From Heliopora coerulea (Eukaryota; Cnidaria; Anthozoa; Scleralcyonacea; Helioporidae), in contig JASJOG010000348.1 of assembly GCA_030142905.1 (NCBI GenBank), positions 124,001 to 188,000 of the forward strand: a stretch of DNA of 64,000 bases, in the 5' to 3' direction. Below, piece after piece: positions 34,801 through 42,983 of this stretch; the first letter of the stretch is position 1; the number at the start of each line of letters is the position of its first letter. The notes under the pieces were generated by a model that was given only the letters and a program-made list of their open reading frames with translations, did no database searches and had not been told where the DNA came from. A program made the position numbers and the translations under genes.

Positions 34801-36198
34801 ATAAGAGCTAAATATCTCTGTAATGTAAATTATTATAGTTCAATTCACAAAACAAGTTTGAAAAGCGTAATCTAGAGGAACAAACTGTTTTTTGTTGGAA
34901 CAAATATGGTCATATTTCAGAATCATCCTCAGGGTATTTTGAAACGAAAACTTCACAATTAACCTACACTGCCGAAGTCAACTGAAAAAGTGGACTCGAG
35001 CGGGATTTGAATTCGCAAGGTTAATTGTGAAGTTTTCGTTTCATAATACCCTGAGGATGATTCTTAAATAGAATTGAAATACTGCACATCCATCCTCATG
35101 GATAGCGTTAAGTTGTCGCAAGAATATCTAGTGCACTTACATTGGATAAAAACTCGCCTCCAGTCCCTGTGGGCTCGATAGCTCAACAGGTAGAGCGGCG
35201 GACCGGTATCCCGAAGGTGCGAGTTCAAATCCCGCTCGAGTCAACATTTTTCAGTTGATTTCGGCAGTGTAGGTTAATTGTGAAGTTTCGTTAAATATGG
35301 TCATATTAAGCTGCAACCAGTTTCTGTTTCTCTTTGTGAAAGCAAACGGGATTAACTCGGGATGTCTCGTGCGAGACATCAAATATTCGTTCTCCTAACT
35401 AGACGTTCCTTTAATTGAAATGAACTTATTTTAGGAAATGCTCAAAACGAAAGACGGCATGAACTGTCCTTGTTGCGGAATTATTCTTGTTAAAAAGGAT
35501 GGCTGTGATTGGATGAAGTGCACCATGTGTAGAACTGAAATATGTTGGGCTGTTCGTGGGCCGAGATGGGGACCTGGGGTAAGACAATGATACTGTACTC
35601 TGTACTGTGCTGTACTGTACTTTACTTTACTTTATTTTACTTTTCTTTTACTTTAGTTTACTTTTACTTTACTTTACTTCACTTCACTTCACTTCACTTC
35701 GCTTTACTATACTTTACTTTACTATACTTTACTATACTTTACTTTACTATACTTTACTATACTTTACTTTACTATACTTTACTTTACTTTATTTTACTTC
35801 ACTTCACTTCACTTCACTTCACTTTACTTTACTTCACTTCACTTTACTTTACTTTACATTACTTTACTTTACATTACTCATACTTTAGTTTACTTTTACT
35901 CTACTTCACTTTACTTTACTTTGCTTTTATTTTCTTTCTTTCTTTGTACTGTTAATGTTTGCAACTTATTGTCTTATTCTTTGGCGTTTTACATTTTTTT
36001 AGTTAGCGGCAGATGTATTTTTTAATCGCTCATGTGTTAATATTTCCTTTTACCCCCAAACCATCTGTCCAACCTGTGATTCATATTTTTCTTATTTTGT
36101 TCTCATTATTTTATCAGGGTCCCGGCGATACCAGTGGAGGATGTAGATGTCGAATAAATAACAGGAAATGTCATCCACAGTGTCGAAATTGTCACTGA
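14395..36198 (+). CDS. RBCK1: RBCK1/HOIL-1-like RBR E3 ubiquitin ligase with SHARPIN-like N-terminal extension
   Basis: Ten exons: join(14395..14607, 17589..17760, 22225..22387, 22643..22736, 24302..24862, 31432..31613, 32403..32514, 33870..34148, 35435..35578, 36118..36198), 667 codons with stop. Phases match at every junction. HOIL-1 is a subunit of the linear ubiquitin assembly complex (LUBAC) and forms oxyester-linked ubiquitin. Approximate domains: PH-like segment 18-128; LTM 129-182; UBL 183-258; NZF 345-370 ([12 protein letters not shown]); RING1 from C438/C441; IBR 527-568; RING2 603-640 with the catalytic-type Cys616 in [10 protein letters not shown]. The tail [20 protein letters not shown] matches the HOIL-1 C-terminus, including the terminal His. 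The PH-like part is weaker evidence, from pattern resemblance to SHARPIN (WGFEIAG, then a helix). At 666 residues it exceeds human HOIL-1 (about 510) by that extension. The upstream in-frame TGA supports the ATG at 14395. Confidence 0.9.
15068..15972. mobile_element. Non-autonomous TIR element in RBCK1 intron 1
   Basis: GGTTTCCATATAGTTGTAAT begins at 15068 and its inverted complement ends at 15972 (about 26 matching bases). Inside are further diverged inverted copies (TTTCCTTATAGTTATAATT near 15140, TTTCCATTAAGTTGTAATTG near 15890). There are also two diverged ~70-bp direct copies at about 15570-15640 and 15665-15735. No transposase frame is visible. No clear target duplication was found, so the superfamily is open. 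Confidence 0.6.
15973..17588. other. RBCK1 intron 1, remainder
   Basis: This is AT-rich intronic DNA without coding evidence. At 16635-16669 CTGATGATG is followed by GATGAAACATTAGTT and an AATAAATCTTATTACG tail, resembling the 3' end of a retroelement with a weak hammerhead-like core; its stem II is poor. Confidence 0.35.
17950..19900. repeat. 64-bp satellite array with degenerate flanks (RBCK1 intron 2)
   Basis: The core 18143-19320 has about 18 units in strict 64-bp register without indels, each containing CTTCCATGTCACTTAAACAT and CATGCATGATGACATCTCAT. Units differ mainly at two sites (GTT or GTC before AACAC; CCCAACC, CCCATCC or CCCATCG at the unit end), which form dimer and trimer higher-order patterns. 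The flanks, 17950-18142 and 19330-19900, are diverged shorter units built on CATGCATGATGACC and ACGTCA. It lies within a host-gene intron. Confidence 0.9.
20405..20466. repeat. (AAT/AAC)n microsatellite
   Basis: Imperfect trinucleotide run of ATA, ACA and ATG triplets in RBCK1 intron 2. Open frames across it encode only Asn or Tyr runs and are not coding. Confidence 0.85.
20942..21043. repeat. (ATA)n microsatellite
   Basis: About 100 bases of nearly pure ATA repeat with one internal TTA interruption near 21021. The Ile- or Asn-run frames through it are artefacts. Confidence 0.9.
21120..21560. repeat. CATATG-palindrome-rich dispersed repeat, copy 1
   Basis: Dense short near-palindromes of the form TTTCACATATGAAAT recur every 15-40 bases. 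Two ~170-bp internal copies can be aligned (each has GAATGAACTGG, then TTCACATGTGAAAT, then ACGAAAC, then ATATGAAATGGAACATT). A second dispersed copy with the same motif order is at 44510-44830 in a TRPA intron. No coding potential was seen. Confidence 0.7.
22500..22625 (+). repeat. Fragment of the tRNA-headed composite repeat
   Basis: The tRNA-like 3' end (GATCAAATCCCGTTCGAGTC) is followed by TTTTTCAGTTGACCTAGGCA, an arm segment and then CTGAGGATGATTCTTAAG. This shows the order tRNA head, tail, arm, CTGAGGATG in one piece. It ends just before the 22643 exon of the RBCK1-like gene. Confidence 0.6.
23463..24025. mobile_element. TIR element carrying a conserved open frame (RBCK1 intron 4)
   Basis: Termini TACCGTAAATGATCGATTAA and its exact inverted complement bound a 563-bp element; 27 terminal bases match perfectly. 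Sub-terminal AGCGCCGC and GCGGCGCTTATT repeats occur at both ends. Inside, an open frame at about 23590-23850 reads [27 protein letters not shown] and ends at position 23851. The frame looks like a protein piece carried over from an autonomous relative. Its function is unknown to me. No clear target duplication was seen. Confidence 0.7.
24863..28800. other. RBCK1 intron 5, mostly unassigned
   Basis: No exon or recognisable element was seen apart from the tetranucleotide array at 26540-26935. A 91-codon open frame at 27908-28183 has no recognisable motif or splice support. Confidence 0.4.
26540..26935. repeat. Degenerate TCTG/TCCA tetranucleotide array
   Basis: About 400 bases of imperfect 4-bp units (TCTG, TCCG, TCCA, TCAG) on the + strand. 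Cysteine/serine-rich frames through it are artefacts of the repeat. Confidence 0.85.
28835..28886. repeat. (TA)n microsatellite
   Basis: Nearly pure AT dinucleotide run next to the 3' end of the antisense LINE in RBCK1 intron 5. Confidence 0.85.
29008..30275 (-). mobile_element. 5'-truncated, inactivated LINE reverse transcriptase
   Basis: A 378-codon - strand frame reads non-LTR reverse transcriptase: [37 protein letters not shown], then the thumb region and [15 protein letters not shown] C-terminal part. The catalytic box is FKYADHCP where active enzymes have (Y/F)xDD, so the second Asp is lost. The frame continues upstream to about 30275 ([20 protein letters not shown]) with an in-frame TAA right after DFR. 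No endonuclease domain is present. It is antisense to the RBCK1-like gene and resembles jockey/CR1-type LINEs; the clade is not certain. Confidence 0.88.
30280..30485. repeat. TA/TATC-rich block with GGGG..CCCC hairpin
   Basis: TA-rich microsatellite tracts flank GGCAAAGGGGCAGTCGCCCC followed by GTAACGTTGAA. This is a sister of the motif at 6484-6520. The block abuts the 5' end of the antisense LINE. Confidence 0.55.
30930..31185. repeat. Inverted tRNA-like repeat pair
   Basis: A - strand tRNA-like piece (TAATGGTTAGAGCGCC..GGTTGCGGATTCG on the reverse strand) lies at about 30945-31005. A + strand piece (CAATGGTTAGAGCGTTTGGC) lies at 31157-31180. Between them AGCAAGGTTACTTAAGGTAT at about 31020 is mirrored by its inverted complement ending at about 31137. 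It is probably two SINE fragments in opposite orientation. Confidence 0.5.
32580..33015. repeat. Inverted pair of tRNA-derived SINEs (RBCK1 intron 7)
   Basis: A - strand copy (about 32590-32755) and a + strand copy (about 32865-33015) carry tRNA-like boxes. The + copy has TAGCTCAATGGTTAGAGCGT and GGTTCGATCCCCG, followed by TCAGAAATCGGG and GATAGAGCTTGAC. The ~110-bp spacer separates two arms of more than 100 bases that could fold back in the pre-mRNA. Anticodon arms are degenerate, so neither copy is a tRNA gene. Confidence 0.7.
33505..33607. mobile_element. ~100-bp MITE with TAACTCTTTCCC termini
   Basis: TAACTCTTTCCCGACAG at the left end is mirrored by ATGGGAAAGAGTTA at the right end. The middle holds CTGACGTTAGCCAGAGGAAA. 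A diverged second copy is at about 33205-33500. Related pieces occur at 14990-15060 and 58540-58770. Confidence 0.55.
34215..34670. repeat. ~450-bp polypurine tract (RBCK1 intron 8)
   Basis: The + strand is almost pure A/G, in irregular GGAAA/GAAAA units. It lies between exon 8 (IBR) and exon 9 (RING2). Such mirror-like purine tracts can form triplex DNA; the Phe/Ser/Leu frame on the other strand is an artefact. Confidence 0.85.
34916..35290. repeat. Composite repeat: inverted arms, hammerhead-like core, tRNA-like head
   Basis: The arm at 34919-34965 is mirrored at about 35018-35064, with a reversed tRNA-tail fragment between. Next comes CTGAGGATGATTCT, a 5-6 bp stem and GAAAT (35051-35083). 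A linker follows, then a tRNA-like unit at 35173-35243 whose acceptor and D stems pair (TAGCTCAACAGGTAGAGC; GTTCAAATCCCGC). After that the tail TTCGGCAGTGTAGGTTAATT repeats the arm. The anticodon stem does not fold, so this is not an active tRNA gene. It is a sister of the copy at 51188-51560. Confidence 0.65.
35590..35945. repeat. (TTTAC/TTCAC)n pentanucleotide satellite (RBCK1 intron 9)
   Basis: About 350 bases in period 5, with blocks of ACTTT, ACTTC and ATACTTT variants. It follows the RING2 exon directly and precedes the last exon. Long Leu/Phe/Tyr frames in it are artefacts. Confidence 0.9.
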
Positions 36199-38195
36199 AA
36201 TCCAAGCATTTTTTCCGGGTTCCTCTTTTTTTGCAAGATTCTTCAACAGTTGCCACTACGGTGTAAATATAATCGCATTAGGCAATTTCACGTGTATTTA
36301 TAGTAAGCTGGTAATTTTAGTCGATTCTTCTTCACCACAGCCAAAGTATTTTTTCATCCCATCTCCGTCTCGTCCATTTTATATTTTCGATATTATTGTG
36401 TACAATGACAAACGAAGAGTTGCGCTTTGTCGATTTTAAAAACACGAGGCCGAAGACTGATAGGTTATGTTCTTTGAGGAGGGGACGATGCATTCACAAC
36501 CATCAAAAATATCGAGAAATTCAAAACACCTTAAAACCTGTCGTATCGGCATGAGGAACGTTCATAGCGACTTTCTCGGAAATTGGGGTTTTTTTTTTCG
36601 GACGTGGATTTTTTCAAATCTATCTACTCCGGCGACAGTCGACCAGTCTCCTTCGTTTTTCTAGGATTGTTTCTCAAGGTTTTGCAATTTAAAATGATAG
36701 ATGCTACTAGCTTCATCTCCCAGTCAGCGTTTGACAGCATTTTTTGTATCGCAAAACGATCCTTATGTTGCAAACGTTTGCCGTGGGAACTGCCAATGCA
36801 ATTGCATCAAACTCCTTCGCTGTATTGCAGCCTTGTCTATAAGCTTATGGTCTGGGAAATATCATCATCGAATTTGGTAATATTCTTTGACCCAATAGTA
36901 TTATGAGTGGAAAGTGTTGGCCTAGTTATCCGTGCAATTTTCTCATATTCTCCAAATAGGAACGAATACTGTGAAGTGACATCACTGTTATCAAATTCAT
37001 GTATCGTTCTCCCCAAAGGAATGCGCTCAATTTTGTTGGACAACCTCGAAGGCTTACATCATGATCGAGATCATAATCGTCATTTTAGTTGTTTGATAAG
37101 TGAATTGGTTTCATTGAAACAAAAAGCGGTTTAATCTATTCAGAACGTGAGACCACATAGTAGTTGCAGTTTTTGTGGGTGTTTTCTTGAAGAAATGACC
37201 ACCAAAGCTCCTCGGAAAAGCATTTTTACGGCAAAAATGACTGGGACAATTTGGGTTACAACATTGTTTGTCCTTGTCAACTGGTGGAAGATTTAGTGCC
37301 TTCTCTACACGCGCAAAAATCTGGCAAGTTGTTTCACCATTGTTGACTGAACAATGCTGACAGCATTGCTATCATAGATGAACAACGTTTATGAACCAAC
37401 GGAACTGTTGATCATTGTGGAAGAAATTTTCGAAGGTCGAAAATTTCTTTCGCCAATTGTAATCTCCATTTCATGTAATGGAGTGTAAATGCCAAGTATT
37501 CATTGAGTACTATTCATCATTATTTTGACAATATTATTTACCATTAATGAATTAAGCTCAAACGCTTGTCCACGGTCGTTGCAACATGGCAAAAAGTGAC
37601 TGAAAGTGCTAGAACCGCATAACTACCATGGCTGAACGACATTGTTGGCAACATTGTTCACGACATTGTTCACGTGGTACTGCGCAATGTCATTCACCCC
37701 AGTTAACAATCGTGAAAAGCCTGAGGGTGGATAATTATTACTATTGTCATCATTAATTATATTATTATTAATTATCATTATTACTATTATCATCATTAAT
37801 AATTATTACGATAAATAGTGGTTATTGTAATTAGATTATGATTATTATAATTATTCTTGTTGTGCATGCTATTGTTATTGTATTACTGTTATAATTAATA
37901 TTCCATTTTCTCTCAGTTCTTTGTTCTTACATCCAGATTCCTTTGCTGGATATCAAGTTGCTTCCCACAACTTCAGGCATCAGGCATCTTTTCTTCATAT
38001 TCATTAACCGGCAGCCGAACAAATAAGCGTTCTAAAAGTTTATAAAGTCCGCCTTGAAGTCAGTCTTATCAACCTACTCGTTAAATCTCTTCGTTACAGT
38101 TCTAATTTCCCATTCACTGCTGGAATAATTCATGTGAAATTCTTGGCACTGCTAAATCCTTTTACACTTTTGCTGTTCATTACCAGAAAATATAC
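36199..38195. other. RBCK1 3' flank and unassigned intergenic DNA
   Basis: The RBCK1-like 3' UTR should begin here; no canonical AATAAA was found close by. 36460-37140 has short open frames on both strands (for example a - strand frame at 36837-37043 with IERIPLGRTIHEFDNSD) that I do not recognise. 37730-37910 is AT-rich low complexity (ATT/ATC units). Confidence 0.45.
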
Positions 38196-38335
38196 TGACA
38201 TGTTTGAGGAAGTTGATCCTCCAGGTTAGTGTAGTCTTGAGAAAGACTGTCTTTCTCAAGACTACACTAACCTGGACGATCAACTTCCTCAAACATGTCA
38301 TGATTCTCCCAGGTTCAAACCATTTACTTTAGAAA
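38196..38335. repeat. 105-bp near-perfect palindrome joined to an inverted Penelope 5' piece
   Basis: 38196-38300 consists of two 52-base arms around one central base with a single mismatch (GATCC versus GATCG). The right half, AACTTCCTCAAACATGTCAT, runs on into TTCTCCCAGGTTCAAACCAT (to about 38332). That matches the 5' end of the Penelope-like element at 41437-41477 in opposite orientation. The arm sequence also recurs at 38812-38862 at the other end of that element. Confidence 0.85.
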
Positions 38336-38811
38336 ATATACTATCATCGACTCCAACCTCGACGTCATTAACGCAAAAATACATTCATTTTATTCAATCG
38401 ACATTCATTACCGTAGATATACAACCAGTTGCACCTGGGGATACATTAGGGATAATAAAATTTCAATTAGGCAAGATATTTCTCTTGCGTTGAGTAAATA
38501 CCTCAAAATACTATTTATTTCTTTGGAAGACATTGAATTGTTTAAGTTACTAGGCAGATGAAGTTTTGATTTTCTGAACTTGTCCCCGTCCCCCTTCACG
38601 TTCTCATCCTGCGCAATACCCTGAGAGAGTGACAAAACTGAAAACGGAAAATACTTGATACAACAGTGCTGAGCAACATTACAGCTTCGGCTATTTGAAT
38701 ACGTTGATGTTAATTTAGAAAGATTAAGTTGTGCATCCTCTCACATAATTTCGTACTCAACAGGCGCACTTGAACTACGTTAACATGAAGTATCTTGGGG
38801 TGCCTATGTTG

Positions 38812-41477
38812 ACATGTTTGAGGAAGTTGATCGTCCAGGTTAGTGTAATCTTGAGAAAGACTGTTGGTTGAAGTGACTGACGTTTCGACAGCCTTAGCGG
38901 CGGTCATCTTCAGAGTCAAAAGGAGAGTAAAGGTCAGGTTCGCCTGTATTTGTATCTGGCTCGTGCGTGATAAGTGGGCGGTCGTATTAGTCATGGAGGT
39001 GTGATATTTGGCGAGAAGCAATGGGTGTGGTTGTGTAGGCGTTAATTATCAGTTTGTCGAAGTGTAAGTCTATTGGCTGTTCGCACGTTTGACTTTGTGA
39101 ATTAGTCGTTTGTAAGGTCCCGGTAATTGTTGTGATCGGTTTAATGGATTTTGTTCTAAGTTCGTATACCAGCTTTCTAGTGTGAGTCGCTGTTTGTAGT
39201 TGGTGCTGTACGTAATGCATTTTGCCGAATCCCAGTCAATGTTGTGTTTGGTTTGTCGGTGGTGTTCGGCAATGTGGTTGGTTTTGTCTCCGTTTTTTGT
39301 CGCTCGTTTGTGTTCTGTTAGTCGTATATTTAAGTTTCTGCTAGTCTCACCTATATAAGTGGCTTGGCAGTCGGAGCAATTAATTTTGTAAATTGCACCT
39401 TGTCTTTCGTGCGGTTGTTCTCTGTCCTTAACGTTAGTCAGTACATGTCGTAAAGTTGTGATGGGTTTGTGCGCTACTCGTATGTTGTATGGTCGTAAGA
39501 TACGCGAGATAATCTCAGACGTACCTTTTATGTAGGGTATCGTTGCTGTAGTTGTTGTCGGACTGTTGTTTTTGTCGCGTTCATTGTCTTTGTAAGTGTT
39601 AAGTTTGATGAAGTCAGAGTTATAGTTGTTTTTGTGGAAAACGCATTGTAGGTAGTCATTTTCTTGGCGTAGAGCGTCGGGTGAGTTACAAATGAGTTGT
39701 GCGCGTCTCGTCAATGTTTTGATGGTGGTAGCTTTGTGTGAGGTTGGATTGTACGACGATTGGTCAAGTAGTCTGTCAGTATGCGTTGGTTTCCTGTAGA
39801 CAGTGGTCTGTAGTTTGTTATTGTCACGACTTACCAAACAGTCAAGGAACGGAATAGCTCCGTCTTCTTCAATCTCTTTGGTAAATTGTATGTGACTGTT
39901 CTGTTCGTTAATGTGTTTGTGAAACTCGTCAATCTCGTCTTCGGGTAGTGCAGTAATCGTGTCGTCAACGTAACGAAACCAAAAAGGTAACGTGTGTTTG
40001 TAAGTTGCAAGAGCTCGTTCCTCTATGGATTGCATTACAATTTCAGCAACCACAACAGAAACGGGTGAGCCCATTGCCGTGCCATGTAACTGTTTGTAGT
40101 GTTTACCGTTGTATTGAAAGTAAGTTGATGTGAGACAAAGTTCCAGTAGTTCCACGATGTCCCCTGTAGGTAAAGGAAGTGTGTCAGTAAATTCGTTGAT
40201 GGCAGTTTTGGTGCATTCTAGCGCCAGTTGAAGCGGAATACTGGTAAACAGTGATTTCACGTCAAAAGACACTAGCTTGTGGTTGTGTGGTATTTGTACT
40301 GTTTTGAGATTGTTGATGAAGTTTTCAGTCGATCGTAGTCTATGTTGTGACTTGTTGGTTAGTGGTTGCAGTATGGTTGTTAAGTATTTGGAAAGTTCGT
40401 AAGTAGGCGACCCACAGAACGAAACTATAGGTCGCATGGGTATTTGTGGCTTGTGAAGTTTCGGTAGTCCGTACAGCTTTGGTGATCGCGGTACCGAACA
40501 CCTGAGTCGATAGTAGGTTTGTTGAGTGATCGTGTTAGTTTTTCTCATTGAGAAAATTTTGTTGTTAAGTTTTCGTTGAAGTGATGGTGCAGGGTCTCGT
40601 TTAAGTAGTTCGTAGGTTTGTTTGTCGTTAACTAGTTCGTCCATTTTGTCGTAGTAATCGGTCTTGTCCATAACAACAGTAACGCGTCCTTTGTCTGCTG
40701 GTAGTATGACAATGTTTTCGTCATGTTTTAGTCGTTTGAGTGCTTGTTTTTCGACTGTCGTCAAGTTAGTATCACGTATAGAGGCCGATTGTACGGTGGA
40801 GGCGACCCTACTCCTGATCTCGTCTTTTGTTGCCTCTGCCAAATCTCTTTGAGAAGCTAAGACAGCCTCGACACTCGATATAATCGCCTCAGTCGGTATA
40901 TGTTTGGGTATTATAGAGTGTTTTAGTCCGTAGGATAGTAATCGAGTTTCAGTTTCGTCTAAAGGGCGCGAGGAAATATTCTTGACTCAGTTATCGTCAT
41001 GCTTTTGTCGTTTACGTGTTCTGCTGCGTTGTAATCGTTCAAGTTTCTGTTGGTATTTCGCTCGATATTTTGTTTCGTTTTTGAGAGCTCGTTTGTCAGC
41101 AATGGTTTGTATAGTAGAAAGTAAGTCGGCACTCACGTTTGTTGGTATCAGTTGTCTCAGCTTGTCCAGTCTTCGTTGCTGTTGGTTTTTGTAGAAGTTG
41201 AGTCGTCTGTGGCAGTCGTTAATCCGCGCTCGGATCAGTCGTCTGCTGGTGGAGTTGACGATCTGAATAGCCTCTTGTGTGTTCAACGGGGACTTAATTC
41301 TAAGTCCTGCGGGAACGAGACCAAAATCCTTGCAGCGGTGGTTGAACCAGAGTTGTTGGCGAGTACGTCTGACCTTGCTTGCGAAACGGATGTAGTCGTT
41401 GGCAAGCTGTTCGCTCTGTCGTCCAAATGATCGTAATAAAGTAAATGGTTTGAACCTGGGAGAATCGTGACATGTTT
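38812..41477 (-). mobile_element. Nearly intact Penelope-like element
   Basis: Reading on the - strand, a coding region runs from about 41460 to 39070 in one frame, broken only by a TGA at 40987-40989. An N-terminal part (GLVPAGLRIKSPLNTQEAIQ, then a basic coiled region) leads to the reverse transcriptase: VILPADKGRVTVVMDKTDYY, KLYGLPKLHKP, SFDVKSLFTSIP, GTAMGSPVSVV, catalytic FRYVDDTI, IPFLDCLV and VYRKPTHTD. A C-terminal GIY-YIG endonuclease follows (CSDCQATYIGETS..NIRLTEHKRA). The non-coding 3' end holds a hammerhead-like core (38875-38913) and the arm sequence also found in the nearby palindrome. It lies between two convergent host genes and is probably young. Confidence 0.9.
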
Positions 41478-42011
41478 GTTACATGTTGTTATAAAGCCGG
41501 TAAATTATGCCAAGGCACAGAGGGGTTAATCAAATCTACTGATCTGCCAAATTTGACGCGGTTCAAATATTTCCATTCGAAAAAGTTTCCTTCACAATGT
41601 GCTACTGAAATGCTTGAGGCAACAATTTCAGTGTTGAAGAACAGCAAGAAAAGTCTACTAAAGGCGGACTGACTATTTGACCGTTTCAGCTGATCCTTTG
41701 GCTTATATGTGACGAACTTAAACTTATTGTTCGGGGAAATAGGTAATAGGTGCGCCTAATGTTGCCAAGTTAAACAAAGTCGAGCTTCAACGTCTGAGGA
41801 AGTTGAGACAGATGTATAAGCAATTGACAGCTGAGTCTAGATGAACTAAATATAAAACGAAACTCTCAGGACTAACCTAAAGAGAGATGACAACTTGTCA
41901 AAAAGATTTGAAAATCCCTTAAATAGATTGGTTTGTGAAGTCAGTAAACAAACATAAGTTAGCGAGTTTTGCCATCTAGCCATGTGACTCTCAAGAAAAC
42001 CAAAGATTGAA
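41478..42011. other. 3' flank of the TRPA-like gene
   Basis: A + strand open frame at 41472-41672 (PNLTRFKYFHSKKFPSQCAT) starts in the Penelope end and has no recognisable family. On the - strand this stretch would be the 3' UTR following the original stop of the TRPA-like gene at 42012. I see no clear AATAAA. Confidence 0.4.
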
Positions 42012-42272
42012 CTACTGGTCTTTGCTTTGTGTCGGCACCTGCTGTGTATCCTCGTTTTCAACAACGTTCGTCTTCTTTGATAAATTTGCTAACATTGTTT
42101 TCATATTTTCCATGCCCTCCTCCATTTTGCCCATGCTCTCCTTCATTTCTCCCATGATCGTCTCCATTTTTCCCATGCTGTCCTCCATTTCTCTCTGCCT
42201 TGATGATATCAATTGGATTTCGTCAACGTCTTCCACCTCGTTCGTGTAAACTTTATCGAAAAGCTTGACCAA
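42012..42272 (-). pseudogene. Severed C-terminal coding segment of the TRPA-like channel (coiled coil)
   Basis: The - strand frame reads VKLFDKVYTNEVEDVDEIQL and then a Met/Glu/Lys-rich coiled coil with repeated MGKME blocks, ending KDQ-stop at 42012. It is in the same codon phase as the TRPA exon at 43099-42984 when the LINE and one copy of the 5-bp duplication are ignored. With the insertion present, translation stops before reaching it. C-terminal coiled coils help TRP channel tetramers assemble, so this is the likely original tail. The only in-frame link is across the LINE, and no acceptor site was needed. Confidence 0.65.
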
Positions 42273-42983
42273 AAATTTCATCAGTAATGAAAGCCTAGAA
42301 CGGTTGTATAAAACGTTGGTGTTACCACATTTTGATTACAGCTCTTTGGTTTGGGATAATTGCTCAAATAGTTTAAAAGACCGTTTACAAAAGCTTCAAA
42401 ATAAAGCTGGTCGAATAATAAGTGGTGACAGATGTGATATGTCAGTAACAAGCACACAACTAAAACTTGGGTGGAAAGATTTACAGTCGAGAAGGAACGA
42501 ACAAATGTTGTCCTTTATGCAAAAGATAATTTCGGGCAGATCAAACTTAGATAATCTAAGTCACCTATTTTCAATAGCAAGGTGGGATTGTTATGACCTG
42601 AGAAGTATTGGTAACATACTTTTGTTACCTAAACCAAATACTAATGCAATGAAAAAAAGCTTTAAGTATAGAGCCGCTGTGATGTGGAATGCCCAATCAT
42701 TAGAGGACAAAATTTATGAGCTTTGAAATTTAGTATTTTTAATTGTAAATAGCTTTGAATTTTAATATTTTTAATTGTAAATAGTTTGGTTTTTATTTTT
42801 AGTATTACCATTTAAAAGCTCTGATGTAAATATCCTTATTTCTTATTTTCTCTTTTTAATTTCTTATGTGTGCAACACGGCCTAATGAAAAACAACCGAA
42901 CACTTTTCCCTGTAAATATATTTTATTATTGGTTGATTAGTTACCGTGTATGAATAAGATTTAATAAATAAATAAATAAATAA
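42273..42983 (+). mobile_element. 5'-truncated LINE inserted in the last TRPA exon
   Basis: A 153-codon open frame at 42265-42726 encodes the C-terminal end of a LINE reverse transcriptase protein (LPHFDYSSLVWDNCS, KLQNKAGRIISG, FKYRAAVMWNAQSL). A 3' UTR follows, ending in (AAAT)n at 42962-42983. The 5-base sequence ACCAA occurs at both borders (42268-42272 and 42984-42988), as expected for target-primed reverse transcription. The intact frame and clear duplication suggest a recent event. It is antisense to the TRPA-like gene. Confidence 0.85.

Noticed and set aside
35173..35245. tRNA gene with good acceptor, D and T arms
   Set aside because: The anticodon arm does not form a 5-bp stem with a normal loop, and the unit sits in the same repeat context at other loci, so it is a tRNA-derived repeat.
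35542..35955. Long Leu/Tyr/Phe frames on the plus strand
   Set aside because: They arise from the TTTAC satellite and overlap the RING2 exon and intron 9.
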